Positions 13,712 through 14,264 of a DNA stretch of 14,264 bases are shown one piece after another. The notes below the pieces were generated by a model, which was given only the letters and a program-made list of their open reading frames with translations, did not search any database and was not told where the DNA came from. The position numbers and the translations under genes are program-made. The DNA is from Burkholderiales bacterium (lineage in GTDB: Bacteria > Pseudomonadota > Gammaproteobacteria > Burkholderiales > SG8-41), in contig SYEN01000433.1 of the NCBI GenBank assembly GCA_005800795.1, positions 1 to 14,264 of the forward strand, in the 5' to 3' direction. Every line of letters starts with the position of its first letter. Position 1 is the stretch's first letter.

Positions 13712-14058
13712 TGCTCATGATCCGTCTCGACTGCTCAGGCGTACGCTTTGGCTCTCAACTCGATGAAAAGCACATGTTCACCTGGGCGGCTGAGATCCCT
13801 TCTGTCGTGGGCTGGGAACAAGACATACTCTTGGTTCGTTCCCGCAACATGTCTGAGGCCTCATTGCGCGACCTCATAGCTCTTTTCTGGCGCTATGACA
13901 TTCCCATGGCACAGCTCGCTCAGTTTCGCTCCAGCAGCAATGCGCGGTGGTTCGCATCGCCCACAATGTTCTGGCACAAGCGTGTTTTCGGTCGCAATCT
14001 AACAAGCGGTTCCAGCCGACGGTCTCGCCTTCGGCGAGCCCGCGGCTGAACCGCGGCG
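13706..14058 (+). mobile_element. Complete single integron gene cassette (ORF plus attC), no integrase in the window
   Basis: The 353-bp unit runs from the core-site crossover at 13705/13706 to the G of the attC core at 14058. It contains one ORF beginning 5 nt after the core site and ending inside the attC, which is the compact layout of integron cassettes. There is no second attC in the window and no intI gene, so this is a solitary cassette of the kind called CALIN or an insertion at a secondary site. Codon usage and base composition near its left end differ from the surrounding catabolic genes. Confidence 0.65.
13717..14049 (+). CDS. Cassette-encoded protein of unknown function, 110 aa
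   Basis: The ATG at 13717 lies 5 nt after the core site GTTAGAT. There is no clear ribosome-binding site, as is common in cassettes. The product starts MIRLDCSGVRFGSQLDEKHM and includes FTWAAEIPSVVGWEQDIL, then EASLRDLIALFWRYDIPM, QLAQF and FWHKRVFG. It is a soluble, mixed alpha/beta-looking protein with many aromatics and no membrane segment or signal peptide. The pattern 'LRDLIALFxRYxIPMxQLxxF' reminds me of small hypothetical proteins scattered in proteobacteria, but I cannot name a domain. The last about 17 residues (NLTSGSSRRSRLRRARG) are encoded by the attC itself and are Arg-rich. This suggests that the original protein ended near VFGRN. No function is proposed. Confidence 0.7.
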   Translation: MIRLDCSGVRFGSQLDEKHMFTWAAEIPSVVGWEQDILLVRSRNMSEASLRDLIALFWRYDIPMAQLAQFRSSSNARWFASPTMFWHKRVFGRNLTSGSSRRSRLRRARG

Positions 14059-14064
14059 TTAAAA
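13997..14064 (+). other. attC recombination site (59-be)
   Basis: The 68-bp imperfect palindrome begins with R'' ATCTAAC (13997-14003, matching RYYYAAC) and ends with R' GTTAAAA (14058-14064, matching GTTRRRY except the last base). Between them, GCGGTTC (14006-14012) pairs with GAACCGC (14048-14054), and AGCCG (14014-14018) pairs with CGGCT (14043-14047). C14013 is left unpaired, giving the extrahelical G on the bottom strand that orients attC recombination. A terminal hairpin CTCGCC-TTC-GGCGAG (14024-14038) forms the variable terminal structure. This combination is diagnostic of integron attC sites. Confidence 0.75.
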
Positions 14065-14071
14065 CACCATC

Positions 14072-14264
14072 ATGGCATCCGACAAATTACTGCTCCTCGT
14101 GGGCGTCCCTGAAAATTACCGCTTGGGCGGCCCGGCGTTTCAACGGCTGCCTCATGCACATCCGCGCGTGGAAGTGCGCGTGGTACACGACCTGAAAACG
14201 TTTCACGCGCAGGCACCGCAGGCCGATGCCGTCATCGGCGCAAAGCCTTATCTTAAATTTTCGC
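14072..14264 (+). CDS. Probable D-isomer-specific 2-hydroxyacid dehydrogenase, N-terminal part, cut by window edge
   Basis: From the ATG at 14072 the frame stays open for 64 codons to the window end. The product begins MASDKLLLLVGVPENY, continues through HPRVEVRVVHDLKT, and reaches QADAVIGAKPYLKF. The beta-alpha-beta start and the 'ADAVIG' turn resemble the substrate-binding lobe of NAD-dependent D-2-hydroxyacid dehydrogenases. The NAD-binding GxGxxG motif would lie beyond the window, so the assignment is tentative. It begins 8 nt after the attC and has no visible ribosome site. The attC probably separates it from its original upstream neighbour. If not part of the integron, it may have belonged with the hydrolase and Bug genes. 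Confidence 0.5.
   Translation, partial: MASDKLLLLVGVPENYRLGGPAFQRLPHAHPRVEVRVVHDLKTFHAQAPQADAVIGAKPYLKFS

Noticed and set aside
1..14264. tRNA, rRNA, CRISPR arrays and insertion sequences
   Set aside because: I saw no regularly spaced repeats, no transposase-like frame and no cloverleaf-type sequence. This was by eye, so a weak ncRNA could be missed.

Overview
The window looks like chromosomal DNA of a betaproteobacterium, probably Burkholderiales. It is GC-rich, carries two LysR-type regulators (LTTRs), and has three Bug-type (TctC-like) periplasmic solute-binding proteins, a family greatly expanded in that order. The genus cannot be fixed from the sequence. No rRNA, tRNA, CRISPR array or IS element was seen.

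Region 1 (1-4557, minus strand) is a catabolic-looking operon. In transcription order it holds a full-length Bug receptor, a second Bug receptor lacking about 83 internal residues, a UbiD-family prenylated-FMN decarboxylase, and the FAD-binding and 2Fe-2S subunits of a molybdenum hydroxylase. The 2Fe-2S gene runs off the left edge and the large Mo subunit is presumably beyond it. UbiD/FAD-subunit and FAD-subunit/2Fe-2S junctions overlap, suggesting translational coupling. A good sigma70-like promoter sits upstream, with its -35 box in the loop of a perfect GC-rich palindrome. The inferred job is uptake, hydroxylation and decarboxylation of an unknown aromatic or heteroaromatic acid.

Region 2 (4601-6883) has a PNPOx-like flavin-binding protein and a carboxymuconolactone decarboxylase/AhpD-like protein on the minus strand, divergent from an LTTR. 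A perfect 9-bp inverted repeat lies just before the LTTR start.

Region 3 (6880-9217, minus strand) holds a pirin, a WrbA-like flavodoxin-fold quinone reductase and a DedA membrane protein fused to a rhodanese domain. The WrbA-like gene has an in-frame TAG. The DedA-rhodanese has an in-frame TGA exactly where its relatives carry a cysteine, so selenocysteine, nonsense mutation and sequencing error must be separated. The pirin gene is divergent from the second LTTR across an AT-rich spacer with a clear promoter.

Region 4 (9360-13421, plus strand) runs LTTR, SMP-30/gluconolactonase-like hydrolase, Bug receptor, and an alpha/beta hydrolase with a cysteine in the nucleophile elbow.

Region 5 (13422-14264) contains what appears to be one complete integron gene cassette: a core site GTTAGAT, a 110-aa unknown ORF starting 5 nt later, and a well-formed attC site. 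No integrase is visible. Immediately after the attC begins a gene resembling a D-2-hydroxyacid dehydrogenase, cut by the window edge. The solitary cassette and the TGA-containing rhodanese are the most unusual items.
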